Shown: positions 22,980 to 35,759 of the stretch, piece by piece
How the letters are laid out: every line of letters begins with the position of its first letter
How positions within the stretch are numbered: position 1 is the stretch's first letter
Assembly: GCA_013398055.1 (NCBI GenBank)
Contig: VZRS01014884.1
Coordinates: 1,124,747-1,188,746 of the forward strand
Source of the DNA: Ifrita kowaldi
Taxonomy: Eukaryota > Chordata > Aves > Passeriformes > Cinclosomatidae
DNA length: 64,000 bases
Direction: 5' to 3'
Translations under genes and position numbers: made by a program
The notes under the pieces: model-generated
The model's input: the letters and a program-made list of their open reading frames with translations, nothing else
Told to the model about the DNA's origin: nothing
Database searches by the model: none

Positions 22980-25900
22980 TTGTATTTTCTTTACTGACAA
23001 GCAATCTTGTATGACTAGATGGTGTCTTTCCTTGCAATTTTGTTAGGAGGAAGAAACCACAACTGTGAACCACAACCATAATACAAGAACGTATTTTAAC
23101 TAAGTTGGCTTTTACTAAGAGAGCTTGGGATGTGGTGGCAGAAAACACAAGTGTTACTGTATTTGATGACTGTTCTTGCCTGGTTTTTCACACACTCCTC
23201 TACCCAGAGTTTCTCATTACCCCATAGTGCTCTTCTGGCCCTTGGTGTTATAAAACACATCATCCAGAAGCTTGAAGTTTGTCCCCTGTAATGCCAGCGT
23301 GAAGTTTCCTTTCACCCTCTGGCTTTCACAGTGTCATTGGAATGAAGTATCAAAGTAAAAGCTCTCCTTCCCTGTGGAATTTGGCTTCTGTCTGAGAGAT
23401 ATGGGGCGGTGATGTGTGACTAGAGCTTCCTGGTCATTTGGAGCCTCCTCTAGGGGTCTGGCCCTTTGGATTGTATCTTGTAAATGAGGTGAATGCCTGG
23501 CCAGCTTTTGGACAACAGTGATGCCTGCAGCAAAATCTGCTGTGCCATGTGTTATTCAAGCAAAATGTAATAGTCCTTTTCTCAAACTGCATATTTGGTA
23601 TTGACAAAGTGATGTAGGTATGAAAAGGGGGAAAAGTCTGTGCTGCTGAAGCAAATCCTGATGACTGCAGGTAGATCCAGCTCTGTCCACAAATGCTGCT
23701 TTCTCTTGTGCATTTTCATCCTCATTGAGCCCTGAAACCCAGCCAATACTGTGGAGCAAATCAGACATTTGATACAAAGACCTCTAAATAGAGCAAAAAG
23801 AAAAAAGAATCATTGTTGGTCCCTTTCAGTGATGGCCAGCCATGCCACTAAGGCATGGGAATTGCCTGGAGCCCAGAAACCCAAGAGACACCTCATGTTC
23901 CCACTCTTGAATTGCCCTCAGTCCCTGTGCCCAGGCTGCTCTTTGCCATCCCCTCTGCAGCAGCCCAGGTGTCTCTGGCTGAGAGCCAAAGTGAGCTGGT
24001 CAGTCACACTTGGCACAACCAGTTCCCAATCTCCAGTTCCTCAGCTGTAGGGTGGAAGCCCTGTGCCTCAGGGTACTGCGTGTTTGGTGTGTAACCCTGC
24101 TGATCAGACTGGGATCCATCACACGCTGTCAGCTGAGGCAAACCTGGTCTTACAGGGACCTGATGTACAGGTGGGCATTGTGAGCTTGAAGAAAGGAGCT
24201 TTATTTCCATTGCAAAGTGACTGTTACCCCCCTGGTAAGGTAAAAGTTGGTCTGAAATGCTGATGGGGCTGCTTGCTGTGAGCACTAATTTCTTGCATTT
24301 CAGTATTTCATGCAGGTAGAAGATAATGAAATGCAAGGAGTGATAGCACTGAGGAGATTGCCAAAAATATTGCAACACTGGTTGCTGGAGAGCAGTCTCC
24401 TGAGCTGAATGTTTTTGGACTGAAGGAGGAGCTCCTCTTTGCTTTCTGGCCACCTAAATGGGTGACTTCTCTTTGAATCTTTCAGCTGCAAAGAGAGCCC
24501 GTGCAGAGTGAAGGGTGTTAATGCTAAACTCTGTGAGGGGGGGCTGAGTGGGAAAGCATCCTGCATCTCTTGTAACCCAACCTTTCACCATGCAACGTGC
24601 CATGGGTGCCCTTTCCCTTTGTGCCTGTGGAGCACACTAACCCTACAGCTCCCCCTGGGAGCTGATCCTCTTCCAGCGCATGTACCAGGGTACTGAGGAG
24701 CAAAGAACTAAACTTGTGACTTGAGCCAGCTCGGGTGGGAGTGGGCCGCCCACAACTAGTGGGACAAGGAAGATGACCTCCTTATCTAACAGAGCACATG
24801 GTCCTGAGAAGAAGTCTGAATTTTGGGGGTCAGAGCAGTAGCCAGTGCTTTATGGTTCTGCACACTTGGGGCCTTGGCTCACTGCCACCCTCCTGAATAG
24901 CCACCGCAGTGGTTGTTTCCATTAGCCATGTACCCATGGCCATGTGCAGAGTATTGCTGTGAGGGCTGCCAGCCCAAGACACAGCATTTGGTCTGTGCCT
25001 GCACCACGGAAGACAACTTGAATCCTTCCCCCTGAGGCCTCAGCCCCCAACCAAGCATGAGCAGCTCATGATTTCAGTGCTGACCAGTTGTGTTTGCCTC
25101 TAGTAAGGGACAGGGTTACACTCCAGTAGGGTGGGACAGTCACACTGGCACCGAGCAGGGCTCAGCCCTGGCCAGAACAGCATTTCCACCCCCAAGGCAG
25201 GGTCAGAGGTGGGAAACCTGTGTGAGGAGTGACAAATACCAAAGGATTTTGGTGTTCCTCTCCCCACATGTTTGTTTCATGTTAAGTGAAATGCTGTTTA
25301 GATAAAATCAGAAGCTTTGTGCTTATATTGACATTTAATATTAATGTTTTGAAAAGAAACAGTGTTTCAAAATGAATTTGTGAGTCTTGTTCTTACCCTT
25401 CAGCAACAGCATTTCAACTCATCTTAATACTTTCCCAGGAGGGAATTTCATTAAGAGTCACACAGGCAGGAAATTTGGTTGTGAATGAAATAGTGATTTT
25501 TCTGCATGAAAATTTGTGACCAGTCCCATGCAGCAGTCCCAGGTTTATCTCCACTGGGTGGTTTCCTTGCTGCTCTCCAAGGAGCTGGTAGGCAGGACCC
25601 GGCCAGGCAGGGATGTCATGACAAGAGCTCACCAGGAGCTGGGACCCGACTCCACATTGAAACAGACAGGACTGTTGTGCCTGAGGGACAGTAAGTCAAT
25701 TTGATCCTAAACCCAGGATTTAATGGTGGTGATGCCTTTCTGTTCCATGGTGATGAACTGGAAAGGAGGGCTGTGGGAGTGGTGGAAGTCAGGCCACTTC
25801 CAATGCTTTTGTTTGACCCCTTCCCAGCCGAAGTAGGTCCCAGTGCATGGGTCCAGGGTGGCCCTGGGGAGAAACACGCAGCTGGGTGAATTTAGACCCA

Positions 25901-28900
25901 ACAACTTCATGGTCCCAAATACCACATTTTGTCTGCAATTGGACCAAACTTCCATTTTTTCCATTCAAGAGTCGCTTGGGACCGCTTCTAGGACCTGATG
26001 CATCCAGTCAGGGGCTGTTTTTTGGTAAATCTTTGTCCTTTGGTAAAAGCACGCTACAGAAATTGGATGGCCCCTTGGAAAACCATGAGTCCCTTAAAGG
26101 CAGAAAAACCCCTTGGGTGGAGTGTCAGCTGTGTGTGTGTGTGAGTCCCTGCCACATGAAAAGGGGAGATTAACTCAAACCCTTTGTGTTTGGTCTGCCA
26201 ACACCCCATGAAAACTGGGACCCTTGTGATGGGGAAATGCGCCCGTCCAAGGAGAGCGAATTCACCACAGTTGCTAATTCAACAGCAGGACATCTTCCTT
26301 TATCTCCCTCGGTTTTCAGCTGCTGTGGGGCTTATCAGCTGGAAAGTACCACTGAGTTCCCTCCTCTGCAAGGGTTTCAACAGAGCCTGGCCATGGCATC
26401 TCCATTCCACCCTCCCTTTAGTCCCCCTCAGATTGTGCTGTGTTGTGTGTGGGAGGTCGGATATGCTAACTGTGCTCCATCCAGGGAGTAGCAGCTGTAT
26501 TTTCCCCAGCAATTTCCATACTGTTATCTTTTTTACCCTGATCATCTTTCCACAGTCCCTCTCTTCCTGTTGCATGTCTACATCAGAAAGTCTCTAAAAA
26601 GAGGTCTTCCATGCAGGTGTGTATGGTTGTGTGTGTGGCTGGGAATGGGAAATGACCTTGCCAAACTACAGAGGAGAGGGAAAGGCAGCATGTGAGGTAA
26701 AACAGTCCATATTCACACGTACAAATTGATATTCCCTATCTTATGACATCCTGGGTAGATGGCTCTGGGTGCTGGAGCATCCCCCAGCTGTGGCACACGG
26801 GGAGTTTTTATCATCTGCAGCATGTGTTTCCTCCCTAAGCATGTAGAAGTTGATTCTCCCCGGGCTACAAGAGCAGCTTGGCCTCCCTCAGTGTTACCTG
26901 GTGCTGCAGCTTGGAAAAAAACAGCAGGAAAGAAATAAAAATCTAACTTTGCATCTGTGACGTGTTCCAGCTCCAGCCGTGGGCAAGCCTGAGCCTGTCC
27001 ATAAGCAGGAAAAGCTGTCAGTTTTCTCTTTTCCTCCCATCAAAACTATCACATTCTATTCCCAAATATCAGAGTGGTCACTCAGCACTGCCCTTAATTT
27101 GCAGGTGCTGGGGGAGGCTGGGTGTGTTGCAGCAGCCAGCCCCACCTCGGGGCCGAGCCAGCAGCCAGCTGACACCGATGGGAAGCATGTGAGGTCAGGA
27201 GAGACCCGTGGCATGCCAGCGATGGTTTGGTGCTGCTCAGGATCTCCTCAGTGTCAGGCTGTAAAACCTGGCTGCCGTGTGATGGATGGCACAGCAACAC
27301 GTCTGCAGGCAAACAGCAGGACTGTAGGAGTCTGATGGAGGGGTTACTGCAAAAGCTGTTTAAAATGATTTGTAGTAGCTGGTTAGACATTGAAGATGTC
27401 CATTAATTAGCCTCAGCATGGGGAGGACTTGTAAATTGAGATGGGATTTACTGATTCCCTCAGACACTAGCTTTCTGAAGGGAAACTTTGGACACTGGGA
27501 ACGAGAAGTCAAAAATTATTATTTGATGGCTCAGGTGCTTGCAGCTCTTACTAAAGCCATCACTCACCTCATATAACAACTTAGACTGCAAGAAATTGGT
27601 CACCTAAGTCATTCTTTAGTAAGGAACACTCACTGGAGACGAGAAACAAACCAGAAGCAATGTTGACCTAAAGCTAACCAACTCTATTGTGGCTTCCCCC
27701 CACAGGTAACAAGCCCACATTTTTCCACTGTGGTTACCTGGGGCTCCATGTGGAAGTGTGGTGGGGATGCCTGCCTGGACAGAGGGGATGGGGATGTGCT
27801 GCCCCAGGCCTTCTTCCCCCCTCCACTGGTACCAACCCCAGAGCTCTACCAGACCATCACAATTTGTGCTTTCCACCTCGCCTTAGGTATTTTTGTTTGT
27901 TTGCTTACTGTTTAATTAAACCCTTTCAAATAACTGAGGAAAACTCATCCTTCACTTCTGTGTTTCCACATTTCATGTATAAAGATAACTCCTTTTATTC
28001 TATGTTATTAGCTGCTCTCTGACGATATAATTTGCTAACAACCCTCTTTTCATCAGACACACAAGTAATTTATCCTGCAAGGTACTGACAAGCAGCACAG
28101 AAACATTTCTTAGCTAAGGGTTTAGCTCCCAGCATTACAAGGGAGCAGGGTTTAGTACTTTCTGGTAGAAATAAGCAGCATTGCCACCTGCTTCTCCGGG
28201 AAGAATGCAGAGCAACTAGGAGAGGAGGAAGCAGAGAGATCATTGTTAATGCAGCTGCCAATTCTCACAGGCAGAAAGGGACTGTGCTCGGGCTGTGTCT
28301 GTGGCAGGGACTTGAGGAACTCATCCACAGCAGCTCCCAGGTGGAGGCATTTTGTACACTTGCAGTGGGCGACACCAGCCATAGCTCTGGCACCAATTTA
28401 ATAATCTGAAGGTGCAGGCTTTGGGTCTGCAGAATAGCTAAGAATTCCTTCCTGCTTGTAAGGGATAGAGGGGAACAAAAAAGCAACAAACTGACTATTT
28501 TGTTTCTGCTTTCATTTTTCAGGCGTTTTATGAGGCTAAAAAGACAGACGGTCCCAGGCAGGAGGATTTGCTACCCCTATATTTCAGTGTGGGATAGCAG
28601 TATAATGTGCTTCTATGTCCAAAATAAAAAAGCCAACAAAATCATTGATTGTGTGATAAATCACAGGTAATTTCCTTGCATGCTGGCAGAAACTGCAATG
28701 CTGTCTGGCTGGGGAAGGGAGAGGAGAAGCAGGCAGGGAAGAGAGGAGCCATGCTGCAGGGGCCTGAGCTGTCAGGGAGATCCCTTTCAGCCCCTGGCAG
28801 AAGGGGCAGAACACCAGTCCTTGTTTGTCCTCCCAGGGTCATGGAAGCTGGGACAAAAGGCACTGGGGCCCTGCTTCTCTCGGCGGTTGGGTTGGAGGGG

Positions 28901-29800
28901 ATGTCCCAGGATACCCCATCCCTTGCTGGGGACAGTGGTGATGTCCTTACTCATGAATTCAAGGCTGTCTGGACCCTGTAAAGCTTTTGCCTGTACTGTT
29001 AAACTTTTGGCCTGGGGCCAGGAGCACTTCCCCTTGTGATTCCTAGCTAAGGAACCTGGATCTGACTCCGCTGGGCAGTTTGAATGGAGCAGCCTGGTTT
29101 GGAGGGTAAGACAAGTGAATGGTATGGGAGTGGATAAAGTCTGTTTCCCTGCCACTGCCATGGGATGGTCACTCCCTTTTTGCCAGGACGAAGCTTGTGC
29201 TACAGCCATGTTCCCACAGTGCTGGTAGACTCACATTTCCCCAGGGCAGTTCCTTAAGGTCTACCACTGCTGGGATTAGCTTTACAGGAGCCCTGCAGAA
29301 GGTGCACTTTGCAGAGTCCTCCATCCAGGTGGTCTCCTCAGAGGACAAAGGAAAATCAGCATCATTAATTTTTAAAAAACTAAATTGGATGTAGATCTAA
29401 CTGTTCTCATAAATGCATATATATATGTATATATATATAAAATTTCAGGAAATGTAGGTTGTATTTAATTATCTGTGCTCCCACAAACTCAGTTGGTGTG
29501 TTTACATTTCCTTCTTGAGAGCTCAATAGAAAGTTGTAGTTGTTTTTCATATGAAAATGTGGACAACTTGGGAATTTGGTCTTCTTTTAACATCCTGTGA
29601 AGCACTGAGAAAGTGGGAAAAAAAAGAGAAAAAAAAGACTTTATGCCTTTTTAAAAGGCTTAAAACTTTCAAAAAGCAGCTCCTGTCTCTTCTTTAAAAA
29701 GAAAACCCTGAGAAACTACATTAAAAATCAAGACACACTCAGTTTTTAAGACAATGTTAGTATGAAGAATCTTCAAGGGAAATAGAAAATTTGCATTTTG
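22980..29800. other. Intergenic region downstream of COG3
   Basis: No supported gene. Sequence becomes more GC-rich from about 23.4 kb, which lengthens chance ORFs on both strands (for example 24,004-24,453 and 27,094-27,390). One short splice-flanked open segment (25,582-25,690, +) is discussed under findings. No CpG island, RNA gene or clear transposon was recognised. Confidence 0.7.
29411..29440. repeat. AT dinucleotide-rich simple repeat
   Basis: A short run of TA/AT dinucleotides interrupted by single G bases. Confidence 0.8.
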
Positions 29801-29819
29801 GAAAGTAAAATAGTCTGCA

Positions 29820-29887
29820 CTGGAACTAGATGATCATTAATATCCCTTCCAACCCATACCATGGTGCCTTCTGTGGTTCTACTATAA
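29820..29887 (+). mobile_element. CR1 LINE, 3'-end fragment
   Basis: Carries the hallmark avian CR1 3' end in sense orientation: ggaactagatgatc, then cccttccaaccc and a degraded version of the terminal attctatgattct repeats. Strongly 5'-truncated, as most bird CR1 copies are. Confidence 0.8.
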
Positions 29888-31674
29888 TGGCTCAAAAGCA
29901 GTGTAAGTCTGGTTTAGCTTTGAGGGCCTTTTCCTTCTCTGTGGCATTTATAGCAGCCATTCTCATGCCTTCTGCTGTGATCAGTCCTGTCACCTAAATC
30001 CAGCCCACCTTTCCCCAGGTTTCTTTCCAGTTGGGTTTTCCTTATCCATCAACCAGCTGTGGTCCAGGGCTGGGTGAGCTGGCTGACAGCACAAACCCTG
30101 GTGCCACCAGGGCCACTGAATGGCACCTGTGCATTTTGCATCTTATCTGGCTTTATTTGCAGGCATTGTGGGTTTGTGCTGGCTGAGTTACACAGGCTGC
30201 TGCCACTGCTGCTTATACAAAAGCTGTGCTCTGCCTCCTGTCCACATCTGCCTTTCTGGTGGTGGGAAGGTGGTTATTTATTACTCATTCCTCCCAAAAA
30301 CCTTCCACTGAGAGAGGAAGGCGAAGACCCTCCAGCTCGGACCTGAATGAAATGCAAAGTTTGTAACAGGAGCCAAAGGGGCTGATTTTACACCCCTTGT
30401 CAATGCAGCAGGGCTGTGCAGATGCGTGAGCCATGCTGGTGTGGTTCACCTGTGCTGAGCTGCCACTGGGCACACCACACAGTCCCAGCCCCAAATCTCA
30501 CCCTTAGATGAGTGGTGAAGGCACTGCTGGAATCCTCAGCCACTCTGGAGGAGCCCTTGCCCCGTCACTTGCCCGTCCTCAGCTTCAGTCCCCAGAGTGG
30601 GCAGTGGCACGGCCAGCAGCCCAGTGGCTGGGGTGGATATAAGGACTTCTGCCTGGGTGGCTGAGCTCCTTCCCTGCTCGGATGAGGAGGGGGTTGATGG
30701 CTGAAATTTCGGTGGGTCTGCCTCTGGCCTTCTCTTGAATTTCTGTTTTGCTCCCTGGATCTGTGAAACCAGTCAGTTTTTTATTCATGTGCACACACAT
30801 CTTTTTGCCAGGAGACAGAAGTGTTCCCACAGCTCAAGAAACACTTCGTGCTTGAGTCACCGATGCCTGCTCTCTTCTTTTGTCATCAAAAGTGTTCTGG
30901 TTTTCTGGTGGTCAAGCTTAAGTCTCTTAAGATGGCAGAGCCTCTGTCCTTTGAAGCAATTTTTGCTCTATTATCAGAGAAGAGACAATTTCTTTTTCCC
31001 CTTGCAGGTGCAGGAGCATCAAATCACTTCCACAGAGCATTTTTCTGGAAGCCACGTGCCTTTTCTGAAAGGCATCTCACCAAAGAGCTGGCAAATCCTG
31101 CACTGCCTGGCTCTAGAGGCTGCAACAAGAAGTTACTAGGGCCAGAGAGGAGAAAGAAACACCCAGTGTGACCCTGTGGCTCTGAGTTGTACCACTGGGC
31201 AGGGATGAGGAACTCTCCCCTGTTTTTTCTCTAGGTGAGTTCATTTCCTGCTCCCCTGTGGTGCTGGAGCAATGCTCAGTCTGGCTCCTATCACTTACAA
31301 ATAGCAATGGCAACTCTGCAGCCTCTTCCCCAGACAAGGACACTCCCAGCAGAAAGAAGAGCCCCTGTTGTTGCTACCCAGCACTGTTCCCCTTCTGGGC
31401 GCTGCTGCAAGGTGCTGCTTGCCAGGAAAACACACCACTGGGAAAGTGCTCCTCACAGGAAATTTCTGTTTTTTTCTCACCAAACAGCCAGCCATTTATT
31501 CCCAGAAACTCCAACTGCTCTCCAGTGACACCCCAGAAGCTCAGGAAGTGGCATTTCTCCCCTCTCCCTGGGAGCTGGCACTTCAAATCTGAGAGAGTAA
31601 GCTGTTAAATTAACCAAAACACTGTCCCATGCTTTCGAAATATGAACTAATTATCTCAAAATAGCAGGGAGAGG

Positions 31675-32690
31675 AGAAGTTCGCTGGTGATATTAAGGGT
31701 GTTTGAGGCAAAGGGCTGACTGTGAATAGTTGCAGAAAGACCCTTGTGGCACTGAATGAAAGGGTAATAAAATCACAGATAAAATCTGATGTAGATAAAT
31801 GTAAAGTGATGCACATGGGGAAAGACAATCCTAGCTTTACATACGAAATAATGGGCTCCAAGCTGGCTATTTCCACTTGGGAGCAAAATCCTCAGGTTAT
31901 AATAGATAACTCTATGCAAATGTCAGCTCAAGACTCAGTAGCAGTCAAAAAAGCAAACAGAAAACTAGGAATTATTAGGAAAGGAGGAGAGAGCAAAACA
32001 GGGGAAATCGTTATGTTGCTGTACAAATCCGTGGACTCCCTTCTCTTGAATGCCATTGTGCAGTCCTGATTCACTGATCTCAAATATGATACAGAAGAAA
32101 TAGAAAAGTTACAGAGGAAGGCAATTGAAGATGATCAAAAGCACAAAAGGGCCTCCATTCAGGGAATGACTGAATAGATTACGACTTTTTATCTTGGAGG
32201 AAAAAATGACTGATGAAGAAATATGACCGAGTTCTGTGAAAGGAAGAGCGATGTGACTGGGGAACAGCTGTTCATATTATTCAGTGCTCTTCAAAGGAAG
32301 AGAGTGAACATCAAAGAAAACTATCAAATGACAAATTCAAAATCAACAAAGGAGATTTTTAGCCATGGCACCCCTTGCCATAGGGTACAGTGGATGTTTA
32401 AAGTTTGTGTTGGTTCAATAGGGTGTAAGCTGATCGATAGAGGAGGAATCCATCAAGGGCTATTAAATGCAGAGACGACATCAACAGTTCAGCAGGTTCC
32501 TGAGTCACAGACCACTGGGGAAATGGAAAGTATTCTGGGAAGTATAAACAAATGTTTGCTCTATTTTTGTATCACTTCCTGAGCATCTGCTGGGTCTCAT
32601 CCAGGGCAGAATGCTGGGCCGGGTGTATTTTGGGGGCTGACCATTTTCAGTCAGACCTCTGTCCTGCAATTCACACCAGGCCATGTATCC
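31675..32690 (+). mobile_element. Old CR1 LINE, reverse-transcriptase C-terminal end and 3' UTR (degenerate)
   Basis: Conceptual translation of 31,722-32,069 shows the CR1/L3 post-catalytic segment of ORF2: DVDKCKVMHMGKDNPSF, then a VKKANRKLGIIRKGGESKTG block and LLYKSVDSLLLNAIVQS, broken by a stop. The 3' part (about 32,470-32,690) resembles the amniote CR1 tail, with ttcctgagtcacagacc and gagcatctgctgg-type motifs. It is more diverged than the copy at 43.7 kb, so probably an older subfamily. Boundaries are approximate. Not functional. Confidence 0.8.
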
Positions 32691-35475
32691 CACTAAGGCA
32701 AAGTGGCTGAAGCGTAGCCTGAGGTGTCTGGTGCTGTTGACTGTCTCTGTTCCCACATTAGACACAATTTTCACCTTAAAAAGTCTTCCACCAAGACCCA
32801 CAGGCAGGTGCATCCTGTTTTCCTTTAGCTCCCAAAGCAAAACTCTTCACCTGCGTGGACAAGGCTTCTCAGCTGGAGGCCAAGTTGTTCTGGAATGCAA
32901 CAGATAACCAAGGGATAACACCTTGCTCTCCATGCAGACCTCTCATGTGCATCTCATTTTGCCTGGCCTGCGTCACCCTGGGTTTATTGTTCCAAGGCAT
33001 CATTGGAAGACAATCCTGGGTATGAGCAACAAGAGATCGAGGGCAAAAAAAGTGCAACAGTGGCTCTAATGGTCAATCCAAATCTGAGTGATTCACTAAA
33101 TTTTCCCCCATTAAATTAGGAACAAACACCTGGACACTGCACTGACACAATATGCGAGTGACCCTTGTGGCTGAAACCTCAGCACCTTAATGACAGAGAT
33201 GTTTGTGTTCCTGTGTGCTTATTCAAGGTTGCCCTAAAAGCCATGCCTTGGCAGTTTACAAGCTGGTGGGCACAAACCAGTAAACTCACTCTGCACCTCC
33301 TTCCCAGCTAGAAATCAGAATGAGGGATAGTGGCTATTACAAGATAATCACACCCAAGGAGAAATTCCTGCGCTCAAGTATCTCTGTTTCCCAGATCAGG
33401 GTAATCTCATTGCACTTGGCTAGCCATTGGCAAAGCTTGTCAGGCCAGGCAGGCTTGACATTCTCAGCTTTCAGGAGCCTGCCCTATTTCTGGAGGCTGT
33501 TGCATCGCCCAGGCAGCCTTGTGTTGACATCACATGCTCAGTAATGTGAAGGCGAGGTTTATTTTCTGAAAACCTACTATTTTCATCTACAAAGCCTAAA
33601 TGAAAGTAAATGAAAGTCCAAATTCTGTTTTTATTGACACCTGTGCTATTTTGCAGCAGCTCCAAAGGAGTAATGATGATATACATTGAAACAGGAGGAC
33701 AATCAGACATCTGTCCTGTTGATTGATCTGCAGGAGAGGGAACACAAAAAGGTCCATTACACACACTGAAGCAAATACTTTGATAATGACTGTGATGGGA
33801 AAAAAATCTCCACCCACATTTCTTGCCCCTAGATTTCTATTAGAAAGGAGACCCTGTTCTGTTTGGCTCTGGAAGGAAGACAAGAGTCTTGGATTTCAGT
33901 GTGAATTGCAAGTGGGCAAGGGTAGGAAACCCCAGCTCTTGACTGTAACCAGGGGAAACCAGGTAGCTCCCTCTTCCTCCTCCTCTTCCCCTGTTGTGGA
34001 CGTCCCTCTCCCCTAATCCTCTACTTCAGATCTCCCCATGGATCTCAGTCTGGGGTCCTGCCACCCTGGCACCAGAGCCAAGCCAGTGATCTGGGAGCAA
34101 ACCCCAGCCCAGTTCTCATCACAAAGGCTGGCTCTGTCCAGCCCGTGCTGGATGGAGGTTTTAGCCCCAGAAAGACTGAGCCCTGGCATCCCACAGCCAC
34201 ACACCTCATACATGGGCTGCTGGTGTGGCATATGTGACTCCTGTGGCTCCCGTGACAGCTTTATTTTAATATATTTGTGCTGAATAATACACATTTCCTG
34301 TGAAGAAAAGTGGGTATTTCTGTGTCAAGGGAACTTGGCATCTCTGAATACTGAGCAGCCATTTCCTCAAAGCTGTGGTACTCAACCTGGTAATCAACCC
34401 TATTAGCACTAAAAGGAACTGTCTAAATGCCAAGCCAGGTTCAATAAATAAGTACTAGCACACTTAGAAATGGCTTAGAAAGTAGAATTGAAAGTTTTGC
34501 TGCTAATTATGTTTCTTATTTTAGATTTTCTGTCAGTTCTAGTGCTTCCATTCAAATGAGACAGTCATTTGCTGCCAAGATGAAGGAAATGAGATGACCT
34601 GAAAGTGGGCAAAGCTGTTCATCCATAGTAGAAAGCTAACATGGATCTCAGCTGCTCTTGCAAGCCTCTAGAAACACCATAGGGATGGTGTCAACAGATC
34701 TAAAAGTAAAGGTGCCTTCCAGCCCTCTGTTACAGTTGAGTCCCAGATCCTCTGACACCCCTTGATCCCACCAGAGCCAGGAAACCCCAGGAGGCAAAGG
34801 AGAGGCAGGCAGGCTCCTCTGACCAGCCAAAGGTATGCAGCCCAGGAGGCAGGCAAGCAGGAGCAGGGAGTGCAGCTTGCTGGAGGCACACTTTATAAGC
34901 AGCTTCAAAATCTGTGTGGGTTTTAACAACCAACCCCACTCCTCCAGACCCAGCTGCCTTCAATGCTGCCAGAAAGGGGGGGGTCTGGTGCTTTGATGTG
35001 GTAATGACATATAACTGATACTGATGGCAAAGGCTAATCCACTCTGCCCTGTAATGTTCCCAGTCAATCATGCAATATTCTGTTATTGGAAAAACTCATT
35101 TTTGCCCCTCTGATGGCAATCAGTGTATGCCCTGAAGCACGAGCCTTGATAGCCTGTGTAATTTGCAACCTAGCTAAGTGTAACTGTGGATGTTAATCCT
35201 ATTTATACAAATGCCTGGCAAGCAAAGGTAGGGTTGCTGGGACAAGCTGCAGGGCAGGGGAAGGCATAGAGCCAGATTTCCAGGAATTCCCCTTCTGCAG
35301 ATTTCAAGCTGCTGCACCCCAGTGATGGGAGACTGAGAGGTTTGGGGTGGGCAAAGAGAAGGAGCACAAGCACAGACACAACTCTACAGTTGTGTCACTC
35401 CTGCTGCCTGGTATTTATTCTGGAATATGCTGGAGCAGACTTCACCACAGTGCCCATCCTCTCCTTTGGGCAACC
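32690..35475. other. Intergenic, no gene recognised
   Basis: Mixed-composition sequence with many short overlapping ORFs and no splice-consistent coding segment that I can support. No transposon was recognised. Confidence 0.65.
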
Positions 35476-35479
35476 ATTC

Positions 35480-35755
35480 TCCACCTGACAAACGCCATCC
35501 AGAGGGACCTGGACAGGCTTGAGAGGTGGGTCCATGCGAAACTCATGAAATTCAACAAGGCCAGTGCAAGGTCCCCCGCATGGGTCAGGGCAGCCCTAAG
35601 GACAAATACAGGCTGGGCAGAGAGTGGACTGAGAGCAGCCTTGAGGAGAAGGACTTGGGGTGTTTCTTGAGAGATGAAGCTCAGCATTACCCAGAGTTTT
35701 GTGCTTGCAGCCCAGAAAGCCAAACGTGTCCTGTGTGAGCTGAACCAGGGCCCAA
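35480..35755 (+). mobile_element. CR1 LINE fragment (reverse-transcriptase region)
   Basis: In-frame pieces match the avian CR1 ORF2 segment just after the RT core: AIQRDLDRLERWVHAKLMKF, with asn-Lys following, then in another frame a ESSLEEKDLGCFL piece and an AALAAQKA-like cysteine-rich stretch. Frameshifts separate the pieces, so this is a decayed fragment. Confidence 0.85.
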
Positions 35756-35759
35756 GGGC

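Noticed and set aside
24004..24453. 149-codon minus-strand ORF
   Set aside because: Overlaps open frames on the other strand in GC-rich DNA; no family resemblance, no acceptor/donor support.
27568..27585. 18-nt minus 'microexon' between good acceptor and gtgagt donor
   Set aside because: Such small chance pairs are expected in a 64-kb window; no partner exon.
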